This document shows positions 10,047 to 22,000 of a DNA stretch of 64,000 nt, piece after piece. Position 1 is the stretch's first letter. Every line of letters begins with the position of its first letter. Position numbers and translations under genes: made by a program. The notes under the pieces are model-generated. The model made no database searches. It was not told the DNA's origin and worked only from the letters and a program-made list of their open reading frames with translations. The DNA is from Topomyia yanbarensis (lineage: Eukaryota > Arthropoda > Insecta > Diptera > Culicidae), in contig NC_080672.1 in assembly GCF_030247195.1 (NCBI RefSeq), forward strand, positions 372,132,166 through 372,196,165, read 5' to 3'.

Positions 10047-10349
10047 TGCTATATTTCTTCTTAGTGGAGAGCAATTTTGGGAAAAAAAAACTTTGTCTCC
10101 ATTAAGGAGAAAGTTGTTTAAAAACATTTTGGTGCGTGAAGAGCACAAAACCTATAACGAAATTAGTTATGGATTTTGCGTTTCGACTTTGTCTCATCAG
10201 AAACCGACACTAATTTAGTGATAGGATAACTAATTTTGTTATAAGTTTTTTGCTTCTCACGCGCAAAGATTATTTTAAACAATTTTCTACTTAATGGAGA
10301 AAAAAATAGTTTTCACAAAAATTGTTCTCCACTAAGGAGAAATATAGCA
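10047..10349. mobile_element. Foldback MITE, family F2 (TGCTATATTTC ends)
   Basis: The left end TGCTATATTTCTTCTTAGTG pairs with the right end CACTAAGGAGAAATATAGCA, and the arms continue for more than 100 bp (GAGCAATTTT, CTCCATTAAGGAGAAA, GTGAAGAGCACAAAACCTAT). A core containing TTTCGACTTTGTCTCATCAG and GACACTAATTTAGTGA sits near the centre. Related copies occur near 14100-14230, 24585-24935, 27055-27240, 36835-37010 and 37070-37260. No clear target duplication was seen. Confidence 0.75.
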
Positions 10350-10495
10350 AAGTCTTTGACGGTCAGCCTTGACATGGTTACCACACCGTCCATCTCCACG
10401 TCCCGTGAAGATACATATATGTGGCACTCAAACTTAAAGTGCTGTTCGCAAGCAACTGCGTTTGTTTGCTCTAGATCAGGCAAAAAGTCGCTCAC
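10313..10495 (-). pseudogene. VE[IM]DG-motif peptide fragment, copy 1
   Basis: The minus strand from 10495 reads SDFLPDLEQTNAVACEQHF then KFECHIYVSSRDVEMDGVVT before running into the F2 foldback end. The V-E-[IM]-D-G-x-V core and its surroundings recur at about 32130-32480 and 49700-50050, both also on the minus strand. The parent protein was not recognised. It is truncated by the foldback and has no ATG in a good context, so it is read as a broken copy. Confidence 0.35.
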
Positions 10496-10499
10496 CTTA

Positions 10500-11990
10500 T
10501 TTTGTCTAACCTTTGTAATTTCGGTTACGACTTAATACCTTTTTGTCAGGTCCTTCACACTTCGAACTACGTTTAGTGGTTTAGCTTTGTAATAAAACCA
10601 CCCAGTGGCCAATCGATTCCACTTGATAATTCCTGATATCCTTAAAGTTTATATTTATCTAGATTTTAAAACTTAGTTTCGACACCCGTTTATTCGCGAA
10701 AATTAGAACTACCATTCGGACCCAAAGATGGCGCATCTTATGTACTGATATTCTTCCAATTGTGCCATTTAGCTAAATTTACCTTTTTTTGGCAAAATAC
10801 ATATATTTGTGACATTTGGCTTGTGAACTACAACCATGCGCAAAACTGATTCTGACGCTACTTTATTAAAAACTAAATAACTGATTCTAGATAATGCAGA
10901 TTCTAAATTGGGGTAAACCCCTGTATTTATGCAAAGGTACATATAACTTAACTTGAATTAAGTCACATTTTTGTGTTTCGGCTTCTGAAGAACTTCTGTA
11001 CAAACCGGGCCATCAGTCTCGATCAGTCGTTTACTGTACACATAAGTTATGTGTTCTTTTTTTGGATCTAGTGTCTAACTAGCGGCTGAGTCAGCTGTTA
11101 GCTACTGACGAGGAGAATTCGAAACACAAAAAATATGACAATTTGATTCTAGATAGTTTTGCAGTTTCCGAGAAAGTTGACGGTAATGCAATTATCTTTC
11201 ACAATCTTAATTTTATTGAAGTTTTCGTGCCTAGCGTCGAAACGCGAACAATTGTTTGGATGTTACAATTATTTGGCACGGTGGTTTATCAATTTATTTG
11301 CTTGACTGAGCCGCGAGTCTTTTATATTATTTCAGTCTGTTAATGATAGAAGCTTTCTGACACTGCGTGTTGAGACAATTTTCTATGCGACGAAATATTC
11401 TAGGTTCATTTGATCTGCCTTCGATCTCTGTTTCACGGTCGAATTTTATCGTTTTTTAAATAATGTACATTCGTCTTCATTGGGGGTTTCTTCTTTATTG
11501 GTATTGCTGGTTGTTGGTTTGGAGGTACTAGGCGTAATCGTTGCTAATTCTCTGTTGGTACTCCGCCGTTGGTTTCGAGATTCTAATCGCATTAGTTATA
11601 AACTGGCCATTTGATTGTGTTTTTGCAGCGTATGTTGAAGAGTATTCAAATAGTTTATTTGACGCGGCACATGCGTTGGCTTTAAGGTTCCGGGGTATTT
11701 GAGCTTCAATTTCTTCAAAACTATGGGAGTTGTAATTTTGTATTTTCTTAAAATTAAAACAAACAATATGAGAATTTCTTTAAACAATTTGATATTTTTC
11801 ATTTTTCTAAGTTAAATGGATTCAATTTACTTAAAACTAGGGAGACAATTTATTATTTCATTAAAGTCGGGGAGACAATTACTTATAGCTAAAGGAATAT
11901 TTCAACATCGGACTAGCACTGCATCTGGGGAAGGAGATAAAGGGTGGATAAGACTAACAAGGAAAGAACAAAAGTCAAACTTTAATACTA
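10500..11990. other. No gene recognised
   Basis: AT-rich sequence with only short frames (for example 11143-11343 on the plus strand and 11596-11802 on the minus strand) that resemble no known family. No clear repeat arms. Confidence 0.4.
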
Positions 11991-12512
11991 ATTTTATACA
12001 TTTTAACGACATTCAATTAGCTAGAGATTACTGGGTAGCGAAAGTTATGAAAATTAGAGCCATAGTACTCAAGTAAGTGCAAGGATGTGAAGTATACAGA
12101 TCGGAAAACTAGAAGTGGCAGGGTCATGAGAACAGGCCTTATATCTTACGGGCTTAACTTTTGTCTTCTGCTAATGAGGGTCGAGCTTAGGCAGCATAAC
12201 TACGAATCACTGGTGATCTTGCGTGGCTTTTCTTTTGTCAGCTCTCGCGGTAAAGATGGACAAGTCTGTCTATGCCAGGAGACATGCTGTGATTCGAGTG
12301 ATTCGTAGTTATGCTGCCTAACCTCGACCCTCATTAGCAGAAAACAAAAGTCAAGCCCGTAAGATATTAATCCTGTTCTAATGACCATGACATGTTTTTC
12401 CGCTCTGTATATTTCACATCCTTGCTCTTACTTGAGTACTATGGCTCTAATTTTCATAACTTTCCCTACCCAGTAATTTCTAGCTAATTGAATGTCGTTA
12501 AGATGTAAAAAA
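11991..12512. mobile_element. Foldback element with about 215-bp arms
   Basis: The left arm (about 11994-12214) and right arm (about 12295-12510) are close inverted copies: TTAACGACATTCAATTAGCT, ATGAAAATTAGAGCCATAGT, CAGGCCTTATATCTTACGGG-like, CTGCTAATGAGGGTCGAG and AGGCAGCATAACTACGAATC all appear in both. About 80 bp of loop separates them. There is no coding content; the mirrored short frames 12087-12308 (+) and 12200-12388 (-) simply reflect the two arms. Confidence 0.85.
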
Positions 12513-12599
12513 GAAAATGTGACTAACATACTCGAAATAAAAAAGAAAAAAAAGTTAAATATTAATGATTTTCAAAAAAATGTATATCGTCAACTAATG

Positions 12600-13060
12600 T
12601 CTTCCTTGGGCCCATAGGGAATCCTCCATCCTAACACCACTCTACTGAGCACACGACCAAACAACGTGCTCGATGTCTTGGTAACCCTCGCCTCAAACGC
12701 CACTCTCAGTAAGCCCAATACTAAAGAGATGAGCGTCGGACGTATAGTGATTAGACAAGGCCGTGGATATAACGTGAATAAATTTCAGACATATCCAATC
12801 CCTTAACCCATGTTTTAGTCGATAGCTTAGGGACCGCCCCAGGTCCTCATTGTTCCATGCGGGTTGCCCACAATTTATCATTATCTGATGAAACATACTG
12901 AAAAATTTCATTGAAAAAGAAAATACTGACTTCTAATGCGCCCATTTTCGCGAGAGAATCCGCACTCTCGTTTCCGGGAATTGAAGATTCAGCAGGAACC
13001 CATACGATGGTTCAGTGATATGATTTTCCTGCTAAAGTAGTTAGAGTTTTTCGTATGTTT
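12600..13060 (-). pseudogene. I-like non-LTR retrotransposon, RNase H and C-terminal remnant
   Basis: On the minus strand, 13010 to about 12945 reads WVPAESSIPGNESADSLAK. This is the conserved end of the retrotransposon RNase H domain (W-V-P-x-H-x-x-I-x-G-N-E-x-A-D), with the catalytic-region histidine replaced. It continues through SNHYTSDAHLF near 12745 and GEGYQDIEHVVW-like sequence near 12670, the C-terminal zinc-finger-like region of I-type ORF2. Stops and frameshifts are frequent. The same C-terminal segment occurs in the larger remnant at 29520-31500. Confidence 0.75.
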
Positions 13061-14795
13061 CCCGAAAAATACGGAGATTGCTTGATCGACCTTCATTGGT
13101 CAAAATGCTGAAGAAGAAAGTCGACGTTCTCCTATACTGAAAGAGGCACAGACGAGAGTGGCAGGAACACACCTTGTGGAACATTAGAGGGATCAAATTC
13201 ATCCAAATCCGAGATGGATGAGTCCATAATGTCATAATACCTATCACTGGACGATAACCGATGAAGCGAACAGCTCACCGTTAACCAGCGGTGGCACGCC
13301 AAATGAGCACCAGCAGTAACACGCCGGTGTACTGAACTAGTGAATCTGAATGCTGGTTTCGGTAAATACACGCAGAAACTAAATTTGAGACGCTACACTG
13401 ATAATGATCAATCACTCCGTCAGTGAATTGCACCTACATCTTTTACCAAAAGTACTCCGTTCCAAATGTTGTAATTATGCATTCCACTAGGTCGCCAGGT
13501 TTTTTTTGAAGAATCGCAACTTTTTAAAAAAGAATCGTGGTTCATTTACTCTTTTCAACAGTCGATTGTTTTGATCGATTTGCGATTCACTCGCCCATCT
13601 CTAATTTGCACAATTCCGCTATGTTGCAAACGAGGTAAAATAAACAAAATCAAAACACCACGAAAAAAGACACCAATAATCTAACAAATTTAAAATTTTA
13701 AATTCCGCATGCAAAAAAAAAAACGGCAGGCAAGCAAATGGTGGAATGATTCAAACGGATGCATCCCTTCTTGTACCTACTTAAAATTTCCCAATGGGTG
13801 ACATGCAATTTCCAGTCGTTTTTACAGCGGCTTCCTGGAACGCTCCCACAGGCTCACCCAAATGGCTAACGAGGCAAAATCGATATGATGCTATAGGGTG
13901 TTTAGATTCCAAAAAATGATAGCGGGCTGAAACTTATAACTGTTAAAATGAAAAAGCACAGTATATCCTTGTATTTTTATTGGTTCAAGACGTGTTTGTT
14001 TCTGCTCTAATTATGTTGAAGCTGCTTGTTAATTACAGGTACAAAATTGAACAAAATATTTTTTCTGCCTATGAAAGACAACCTTTAGAGTCAAAATTAC
14101 CGAATTTATTAGGACGAATCTTCAGTTCCGGATTAGTTATGGAATTTTCGTCTCGTCAGAATCTGACACTAACTTAGTGACAGAACTGAGCTAGCACCGG
14201 ATTACGTTCCAGCCTATCGTCAACGCAGTGATTATTTTGTACAGAATATTTCCAGAATCGCCCTAATTATTTTGACGTACGTAAAAATTTCCAAAAGTTT
14301 TACCACAATTGGTGATTCACCAGGCTGCTTATACAAAATATGAACCACCCTAAAGACCATAACAGGGATAAAGATGACTCTGAGATCCAGCTTCGTGTCG
14401 TTATAAGTGCAATTCTATATACTTCAACTGCCGGAAACGGTACAGAGAAAACGAAACTCTTCTGTTCCTATTCAAAGGACTCGATGTCAGAAACATTTTT
14501 TCTTACATATTCTCATTCCATTAGTAGGATTTTTTTCTTCACATAAAGCAGTAGGAAGTAGATGAAAATGGTTTGGGATTCTATCTAAAGGAAAAAAACG
14601 TTGTCCTATTTTGACCGGAAATTTGGCCTTGAAAGGAATTCTCGATATAATGCACTCTTTTACAATATTTCTAAAACTTTCCAGTGCGGGAACTATGCCA
14701 CGTAAAATCAAGTAATCATTTTCACTTACAAAACAGCAAATTTTGTTGGAGGTGTGAAATTCCACTCCACTCACTCAATATTCATCGCTACAGAT
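13061..14795. other. No gene; diverged F2 core near 14100-14230
   Basis: Frames here lack domain resemblance. The segment 14100-14230 contains the F2 foldback core (GGAATTTTCGTCTCGTCAGA, GACACTAACTTAGTGACAG, GAGCTAGCACCGGATT), without a visible partner arm. Confidence 0.5.
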
Positions 14796-14799
14796 GCAT

Positions 14800-15612
14800 A
14801 ACTATACACTAAGGTTTTTACGCGGTTTTTGCGCGGTTTTTTAAGAGGTTTTTTTTGACGCGGAATTTCCAATTAACACGTTTTTTACGCGGATTTTCCA
14901 ATTAACGCGGTTTTTGCAAAAAAAAATATTCTAAGTCCTTTTGAATGCAAAAGACTTTTTACTGAAAAAACAAGTACTTTTAATTGGAAAGAACTTAGAA
15001 GAATTTTGGCAGTTTTTATTTTTCGCGGATTTTGCAAATAACACGGTTTTTGCCATAAAAATATTCTAAGTCCTTTTGAATGCAAAAGACTTAAAAGATT
15101 TTCGGAAAGATGGAAGAGACGGGTCTGGAAGACTCCTTATGGCTCGCACCTCAACAATAGGGGTATTTTCGGAATGGACTTGACGAGTAGGTGCCAGAAA
15201 TTGATTTTTGATGCCATTTTGAAATCCAAGATGGCGACTTCCGGCTTAGCGAAATTCGCTATAACTCAATCAATATGGATATTTTCGGAATGGTCTTGTT
15301 TGCTAAAACCGTGTTAATTGCGAAATCCGCCCAAAAAAACTGGCAAAGTTCTTTGCATTTAAAAGGACGTAGAATTTTTTTTTTTCGGGAAAAAATCTAA
15401 GTCTTTTTCATTTAAAAGGACTTAGAATATTTTTGCAAAAGCCGTGTTGATTGCGAAATCCGGGCCAAAATAACTTTCAGAAATATTGAAAGTCTTTTGC
15501 TAAAAAAATTTTTTACGCGTATTTTCGAATTAACGCGGTTTTTTATACGCGGATTCTCCTATTACGCGATTTTTTATACGCGGATTCTCCTATTACGCGA
15601 TTTTTTCTTGAT
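14800..15612. repeat. ACGCGG-rich inverted repeat block
   Basis: Units such as ACGCGGATTTTCCAATTAACG and GCGGTTTTTGC recur between 14810 and 15060. Inverted versions (GTTAATTGCGAAATCCGC) occur at about 15310-15470. The words AAAATATTCTAAGTCCTTTT and GAATGCAAAAGACTT (near 14930 and 15060) pair with AAAAGGACTTAGAATATTTT near 15410. It ends with two direct copies of TTTTTTATACGCGGATTCTC near 15540-15600. The element type is unknown; it behaves like a degenerate foldback. Confidence 0.55.
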
Positions 15613-16150
15613 TTGATTATTTTATGTATTGAGCTTTTGGAAATCAGTTTGAAAAAATGTGGGTCCAAATAGTATATCTTTTGCAATAGCTTCACAAAAA
15701 TCGTGGAAGGATTTTCCTCATCTCATATTTTGCAAATTTGCTTTTAAACGAAACCATTGAGTAAATAATGAGCTTTGTCGTTGATTTTTTTTAACTTTGT
15801 TGCTTCATGAGTTGATTTATTAGAGCGGTTATTTTTGAGAAAAAATAAACGTTTTGGAACATTTTACAAGTGTGGACTTTGTATAGGTACATTAAAAGGA
15901 AGTTTTCATTCAAAATTTACAAAAAAAATGATTTTTTTCTTTGCATTTTTTAAAATGTATATGTGTCCACTCAAAGTTTCTACAGACCATTATTCGAAGC
16001 GGCGTCCTGACCGCTATGGAACACTCTAGACACGCGCACATCAGGTAGAAACCTTTTTATGGCATTGTGCACGTTCCCAAAACGCTTCGCGTTGCCTTGT
16101 ACATGTACAGACTAATCGTGAGATTAGTTTTTTAAAAAATTGTTTTATTT
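15613..16150. other. No gene recognised
   Basis: AT-rich sequence with short frames. The stretch may include further decayed parts of the transposase relic that follows, but no alignment could be read. Confidence 0.35.
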
Positions 16151-16159
16151 ATGGTTTTT

Positions 16160-16425
16160 GCAAACATTTCTCGACATAAATATCTTAATTGCCAGTAGTC
16201 ACAAAAATTCCACTTTTCAGCTCAATGTGCAAATTGCCTGCCAAACCAAATTTTTTTGGAATTTTTTTTTGTTGGGAGCTTTGGCAACTTGCCTTGAGCC
16301 TTTCCTTTTCCCGGAAGGCGTGTAAAACTCTTGACCTGGATGTTGCTTGATATACACCTTGACGTATATTTCATCGTCCAATATGGCACAAACTGTGACA
16401 TTTGGCAACTTTCTGTGTGGTGTTA
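16160..16425 (-). pseudogene. Tc1/mariner-superfamily transposase fragment
   Basis: The minus strand from 16408 reads AILDDEIYVKVYIKQHPGQE, then FYT, and later KKFQKNLVWQAIC. The D-D-E-x-Y-x-K and L-P-G-Q-x-[FY]-[FY]-T...VWQAIC arrangement is that of the DDE catalytic domain of Tc1/mariner-type transposases found in mosquitoes, with the first catalytic Asp retained. No N-terminal DNA-binding region, downstream catalytic residues or inverted ends were found. A related relic lies on the plus strand at 44760-45290. Confidence 0.75.
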
Positions 16426-16429
16426 TTCC

Positions 16430-17126
16430 GAGTAATTGTACACTTTTTTTTTTCTAAATAGTTGCTTCGCGGTGAGCCATCCTCGAAGTAACGAGAAACC
16501 CATTCAGAACGATAGTGTAGCTGTATTGAAACCCAACCTTGTCCTTATTATACATCGAATAAGTAGAAAAAGCAAAAAAAAAAAAACAATTCAAGTTGTG
16601 TTTGTTTAGATTGCAGTATGTTTTCCACCCAGAAGTTTTTCCCACCAGGATTCGTTTTCCCTTATTTTTTTCTCCTCCAGCTCCGGTTCGTTTGTTTTTT
16701 TTCTCGATAGTATCCCGTTCTCGTGTAAAAGTTATTTTTTCGCCACAATTCTTCCACCACTCCCTACCCACCATTCAGCAGGAACCAGTCAGTCGGTGTG
16801 TCCCCTATCAATTACCGGTATCCCTCCGTTTGCTCAGCACTTTGCTGTGTGTGTGTCAAATCACGTATTTTTGCTGTCTTTCGGTGTGTAAATAATTTCT
16901 TTTTTTCTTCCCGTCAACCATTTGCTTACTGTCACGTCATCATCATCAACATCATCGTCAACATCTACTGCCACCAACTGACACGAACCAAACCAAACCA
17001 AACCGCACTATAACTCCAACCGTGCGTCCCCATTTCTCTGATTGCGGACCACTGTCTTTCTTTTTGCTCCGTTTCATTCTCCCATGCTGCTGAATTCGAT
17101 CCGAATCTCAAACAAATATTTAGCAG
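16430..17126 (+). other. Unique-looking pyrimidine-rich sequence before exon A
   Basis: No TE arm or coding domain was seen. The stretch 17050-17095 is pyrimidine-rich, and 17119-17126 reads ATTTAGCAG-like sequence, a good 3' splice acceptor. I therefore read at least the end of this stretch as an intron; the earlier part could contain a leader exon. A TCAGTC initiator-like word at 16789 has no properly spaced TATA or DPE partner. Confidence 0.4.
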
Positions 17127-18314
17127 TCACCGTCAGGCGACCACTCGACTCCTAACAGTGATACATATGGCAATAAGCAACCAACTAAAAGCATCGGTTC
17201 CCCCGCGGTTGTGGGTGCAGGAGGGCTGATGAAACACTACGAACCACGCCAGGAAGCGGAAACGGATGAGGACAATCTGATAGTGCCTGCTGGCGTGCTG
17301 GATCGAACGGCCGATACACACGGTCGGAAAGCTGGCCACGGAAAGAAGATGCATGTGACTCAAACCGAGCCGAATGACCAGTTCGATTTCACCCAGGCGG
17401 ACATCCGGGAGAGTGTTTCGCAGCTGGAGTCGACAATTACGAAAACCATTCAGAACAACGAACAGCTCAAAAAGGAGGAGGAAAGCTTGCTTGCGAAAAA
17501 GTCCTCCAAACACAAACCGATTGATATCGAAAGAATAGTGGAGACTGAGCTAATGATGCCGGATATTGAGCAGTTGAAGGGACGAGATGTGTTCAAGGAT
17601 GACTACGTGATTGAAGATATTGCGACCCCGGCGGTTTCGATTAAAAAAGGTCCCATTGCGCCAACCCATAAAGCTCCGGCGACGAGCAAAAAGTCCCACG
17701 GTTTACTCAGTGCCACCACCAGCCATCCCAGTAAAAGTCAGTTGACCAGCACCAGATCAAATCATTCGTCTACCATCAGCAGCACAATGTTTACGACCAA
17801 AACGGCCACCACACCACAGACCACCCTAGCAATGCCGGAAATGACCACACAGAAGACCACATCCATTGATCCAACTAACGGCGATAATTTATCTAATCAA
17901 CAACGGTGGACTAGCCCCGACGAGTCCCTGCCCGAGAGCAGTAGCTCGCCTAATAAACGGCAAGCTCTTTCCACTGGAACTAGCTCCACTACGGCCCAAA
18001 CCACGGCCACCAGTACCACCACGCCGGCAATGACGACTAAAACAACGGAAACCTTGCCCTTGGCCGCCGCAGCCACCAGCAGCACCCAAAGCACCCCACG
18101 TAGCCCCAGTACCGTTGCAACCGATGCCGCGATAACGACACCGCTTTCGCCTCTAACCACGGTCACCAGCACCACCACTGGTGAGGAGAAGGAGGAGGTG
18201 GAAGAAGCGACCATAGTGTCCACTGCCGCTACTAACACTCGATCCACTAACAAAAATAAGTCCGACTACAAAGCCGCCGTTGCGGCCGCTGCTACTCCTC
18301 TCGATGAAGTGCAG
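17127..18314 (+). CDS. Exon A of an unrecognised acidic, Thr/Ser-rich (mucin-like) protein
   Basis: 396 codons, bounded by the acceptor TTTAGCAG ending at 17126 and the donor CAG|GTAAGC at 18314/18315, phase 0 at both ends. The residues encoded from 17127 open with SPSGDHSTPNSDTYGNK. Next comes a charged segment with a probable short coiled coil (ADIRESVSQLESTITKT, then NNEQLKKEEESLL), then DIEQLKGRDVFKDDYVIED. From about codon 190 the sequence turns into a long Thr/Ser/Pro/Ala-rich stretch expected to be heavily O-glycosylated if secreted. The longest frame begins at a GTG (17211), which is not a plausible start; the first ATG is at 17229 in a poor context, so this is probably an internal exon. 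Joining to exon B rests on matching phase, strand and composition. The protein family is unknown to me. Confidence 0.7.
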
Positions 18315-19029
18315 GTAAGCTTCCTCTAGGTTTGTGCCCCTTCCGTTTCCAACCTATTGGTAATGCGAACGTGTGTCTGTGTGCTGTGTTTGGAGAATTC
18401 CGAAACAAACGGAAAGTGTTAGTTTTTTTTAATGGATTTAGTTCGCCGATTTTAGTTTAGCCGGAGTGTTGTTATATCTACGATGTTTTGTTTTCTTTTT
18501 GAAGGGTTGATATTGACAACTTTTTGTTTTTAGTTTAAAAGAGTTTTGTTGTGTTTTTTCGCGTTTGTTAATGCTGTGGGTATTCTTTTGTGTAGGGTTG
18601 CCAACTATTCTCGCAGATCAAATTTAAAATTTGTGAATTTTTAACATCGATTATCGCCAAGGTAACTGACTTATTTATATGGTGTTGTAAACAGATATAC
18701 ATAAACATAAACGAAAACAGCGGATTCTTCTTCCAAGAATGTAGTGAATTCACTGCAGCAACACATTTCTTGCTTCATCCGAATTATTATACAGATTTTC
18801 ATAACGCCGATATCCCCCTGCTCTTTGCTATAACGTAGCAATGATAATTCTTCCTATTAGTAGGAACTGATATCTACATTCTCAAAAAGTTCTTATTCAG
18901 GATCGGTGTCTTCGGCAAAGTTCTAGAAAATATTATTTCTAAAAAACTTTGGTGAAGGCACTTGGTGTGTTTTTCTTCTTTTTATTGAAATTGGATATTT
19001 TTTCTAATTTTATATAATTGAATCTCTTG

Positions 19030-22000
19030 GTGTAGGAATGTTGCAGAGGGGTTTTGGAATATTTTAGAGGGTTTTTTTTTATCTTCGAATCATTGAATCT
19101 TTAATTATATATCCTTTCCATCTTTAGATTTTTTGAGCTAGGAATTTTTTTAACCTTTTAAATTTAGATCTTCGAATCTTAGAAAGTTTGGATGCTACGG
19201 TTTTTCTAATCTTCGGATTTGTGGATCTTTGCAGCTTGATATTTCTGAATCTATTTATACTAGAATTATTCGAGTTAAACGTTTTAAATATTTGAATTTC
19301 ATGATCTTTCAATTTTTGAATTTGTTGATCTTTCAAGCGATGTATCTTTATAAATTTAGATCTTTGTATATTCCTATATTTTTAAATCTTCGGCGTGTTT
19401 TTCAAGACCTTTAAATCCTAGATTCTTGGATCTATGATTCTTTCGGATTTAAAAACATTGGATTGATTTTTGGATCCTAATCTTTCATCTTTCGAACTTT
19501 CGTACTTTTAATCTAAAAATATATGAAGCATTTTATCTTTGAAGCTTCGAGTTTGGATTTTTTTATCTTTAGTTCATTGTATCTTTGAATGTTTATATCG
19601 TTGAATATTTGTAACATTGGGTTAGATTTTTTAATCTTTTTATTTCTGTATCTCTGAAGCTTGGTATTTTGAAATCTCTTTTACTTTCAACCTTTTCAGC
19701 TTTGTTTCTATGGAGCTAGAAACCTTTTCAACTTTAGATCTTCGGATCATTGAAGCTTTCCAACTCTACAACTTTGGATATGATGGCTCTTTCGAATCTT
19801 TGTATTTTTGGATCTCTGGAGCTTGATATTTTATAATTTTTGTATATTTGGGCCATTGGGTCTCTTAATGTTTAAATATTTGGATGTGTAGACCTATTAT
19901 TTTTTTATCTTCTAAACTTTGTATTGTAGATCCTTCTATTTTTGGATCTTTGCATTGAATTTCTGGATCTCTAAATCTAACTTCGGTCAGTTCTTTGGAA
20001 TTTTTCGTAACATCAAACCTTTTTTGGGTCTTAGGATCTTCAGCGATTGAGATCTTTTAGTCCCTGGATTTTTACATTTTTCAATTCTATTTATCTTTAA
20101 ATCTTTGAATCATTAAATCTTTCAAGCATTGGATCCTTCAAACTTCCAACCTTTCAATCATTCAACCTTTCCATCTTTTAATCTTTCAATATTCTATATC
20201 TTTAAATCTCTTTGAATCGCTTTGAATCTTGGAATCTCTTTGAATCTCCTTAAATCCCTTTGAATTTCTTTGTATCTCTTTGAGTCTCTTTGAATTAATT
20301 TGAATCTCTTTGAATTTCTTGGAATCTCTTTGAATCTCCTTGAATCCCTTTGAATTTCTTTGAGTCTCTTTGAATCTTTTTGAATCTATTTGAATTTTTT
20401 CGAATCTCTTTGAATCTCTTTCAATTCCCTTCGAATCTCCTCGAATCTCTTTGAATATTGGAATGTCGGATTCTCGAATTCTTAGATTCTTTGAATCTCT
20501 TTGGATCTCTGAATTTCTTTGAATCTCCTTGAATCCCATTGAATTTCTTTGAATCTCTTTGAGTTTCTTTGAATCTATTTGAATCTCTTCGATTTTTTTT
20601 AATCTCTTCGAATCCCTTTGAATGTCCTTGAATCTCTTTGAATCTTGAAATCACAGATTCTCGGATTCTTAGATTCTCAGAGTCTTTGAATCTCTTTAAA
20701 TCAGTTTGGATCTCCTTGGATCTCCTCGAATCTCTATGAATCTCTTTGAATCCCTTTAAATCACTTTGAATCTCTTTGAATCTCTTTGAATTTCTTTGAA
20801 TCTCGTCGAATCTCGTTGAATCTCTTTGAATCTTGTTGAATCGCTTTGAATGTCTTTGAATCTCTCAGAATCTCTTGGAATCTCTTTGAATCCCTTTTAA
20901 TTACTTTGAATCTCTTTGAGTCTCTTTGAATCTCTTTGAATCTACTTGAATCTATTAAAATCTCCTCGAATCTCTATGAATCTCTTTAAATCCCTTTAAA
21001 TCACTTTGAATCTCTTTGAATTTCTTTGAATCTCTTTGAATCTCGTTAAATCTCTTTGAATCTCGTTGAATCTCTTTGAATGTCTTTGGATCTCTCAGAA
21101 TTTCTTTGAATCTCCTTGAATCCCTTTGAATTTCTTCGAACCTATTTCAATCTATTTTTTAATCTTTTTGAATCTCTTTAAATCTCTTTGAATCTCTTTG
21201 AATCCCTTCGAATCTCCTTGAATCTCTTTGAATCTTGGAATCTCGGATTCTCGGATTCTTAGATTCTCAGATTCTTGAATTCTTGGATTTTCGGTTTCTC
21301 GTAATCTTCGAATGCTGGTGTGTTGGACTGTTGAACTCTTCCAATCTTGGACTCTTGGACAGTTGGAATCTTGGAATTTCGAAATCTCTGAATCTTTGAA
21401 CCTTTGATTCATCTCGAAATCTCGGAGTCTAGCAATTTCGGAATCTCGGCGACTCGAAATCATCTCGGAATCATCTCAGAATCTCGGAACCATCTCAGAA
21501 TCTAGGAGTTATCTTGAAATCTCGGAATCATCTCAGAATATTGGGATCATCTCTGAATCTCCGAATTATCTCGGAATCTCGAAATTATCTCGGAATCTCG
21601 GAATCTTGTAGTCATCTCGGAATCTTGAAAACTCGGAATCATATCGGAATCTCGGAATCATCTCGGAATCGTCTCGGAATCTCGGAATCATCCCGGAATC
21701 TCGTAATCATCCCGGAATCTCGGAATCTGGGAATAATCTAAGAATCTGGGTGTCTCAGAATCTCGGAGTCTGGCAATTTTGGAATCTCAGAATCATTTCG
21801 GAATCTCATAATCATCTCAGAATCTCGAAATCATCTCGGAATCTCGGAGTCAACTCGAAATTTCGGTGGCCATCTCGAAATCTTGGAATCATCTCGGAAT
21901 CATCTGAGAGTCTAGGAATTATCTCGGAACCTCGAAATCATCTCGGATCTCTGAATCGTCTCAAAATCTTCCTGGAATCATCTAGGAATCTCGAAATCAT

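Noticed and set aside
16787..16800. TCAGTC initiator-like word upstream of exon A
   Set aside because: No TATA at -30 and no DPE match at +28; an isolated 6-bp match is expected often in this length.
17897..18253. 118-codon Val/Ala-rich minus-strand frame under exon A
   Set aside because: Reverse reading of Thr-rich ACC/ACT codons; shadow.
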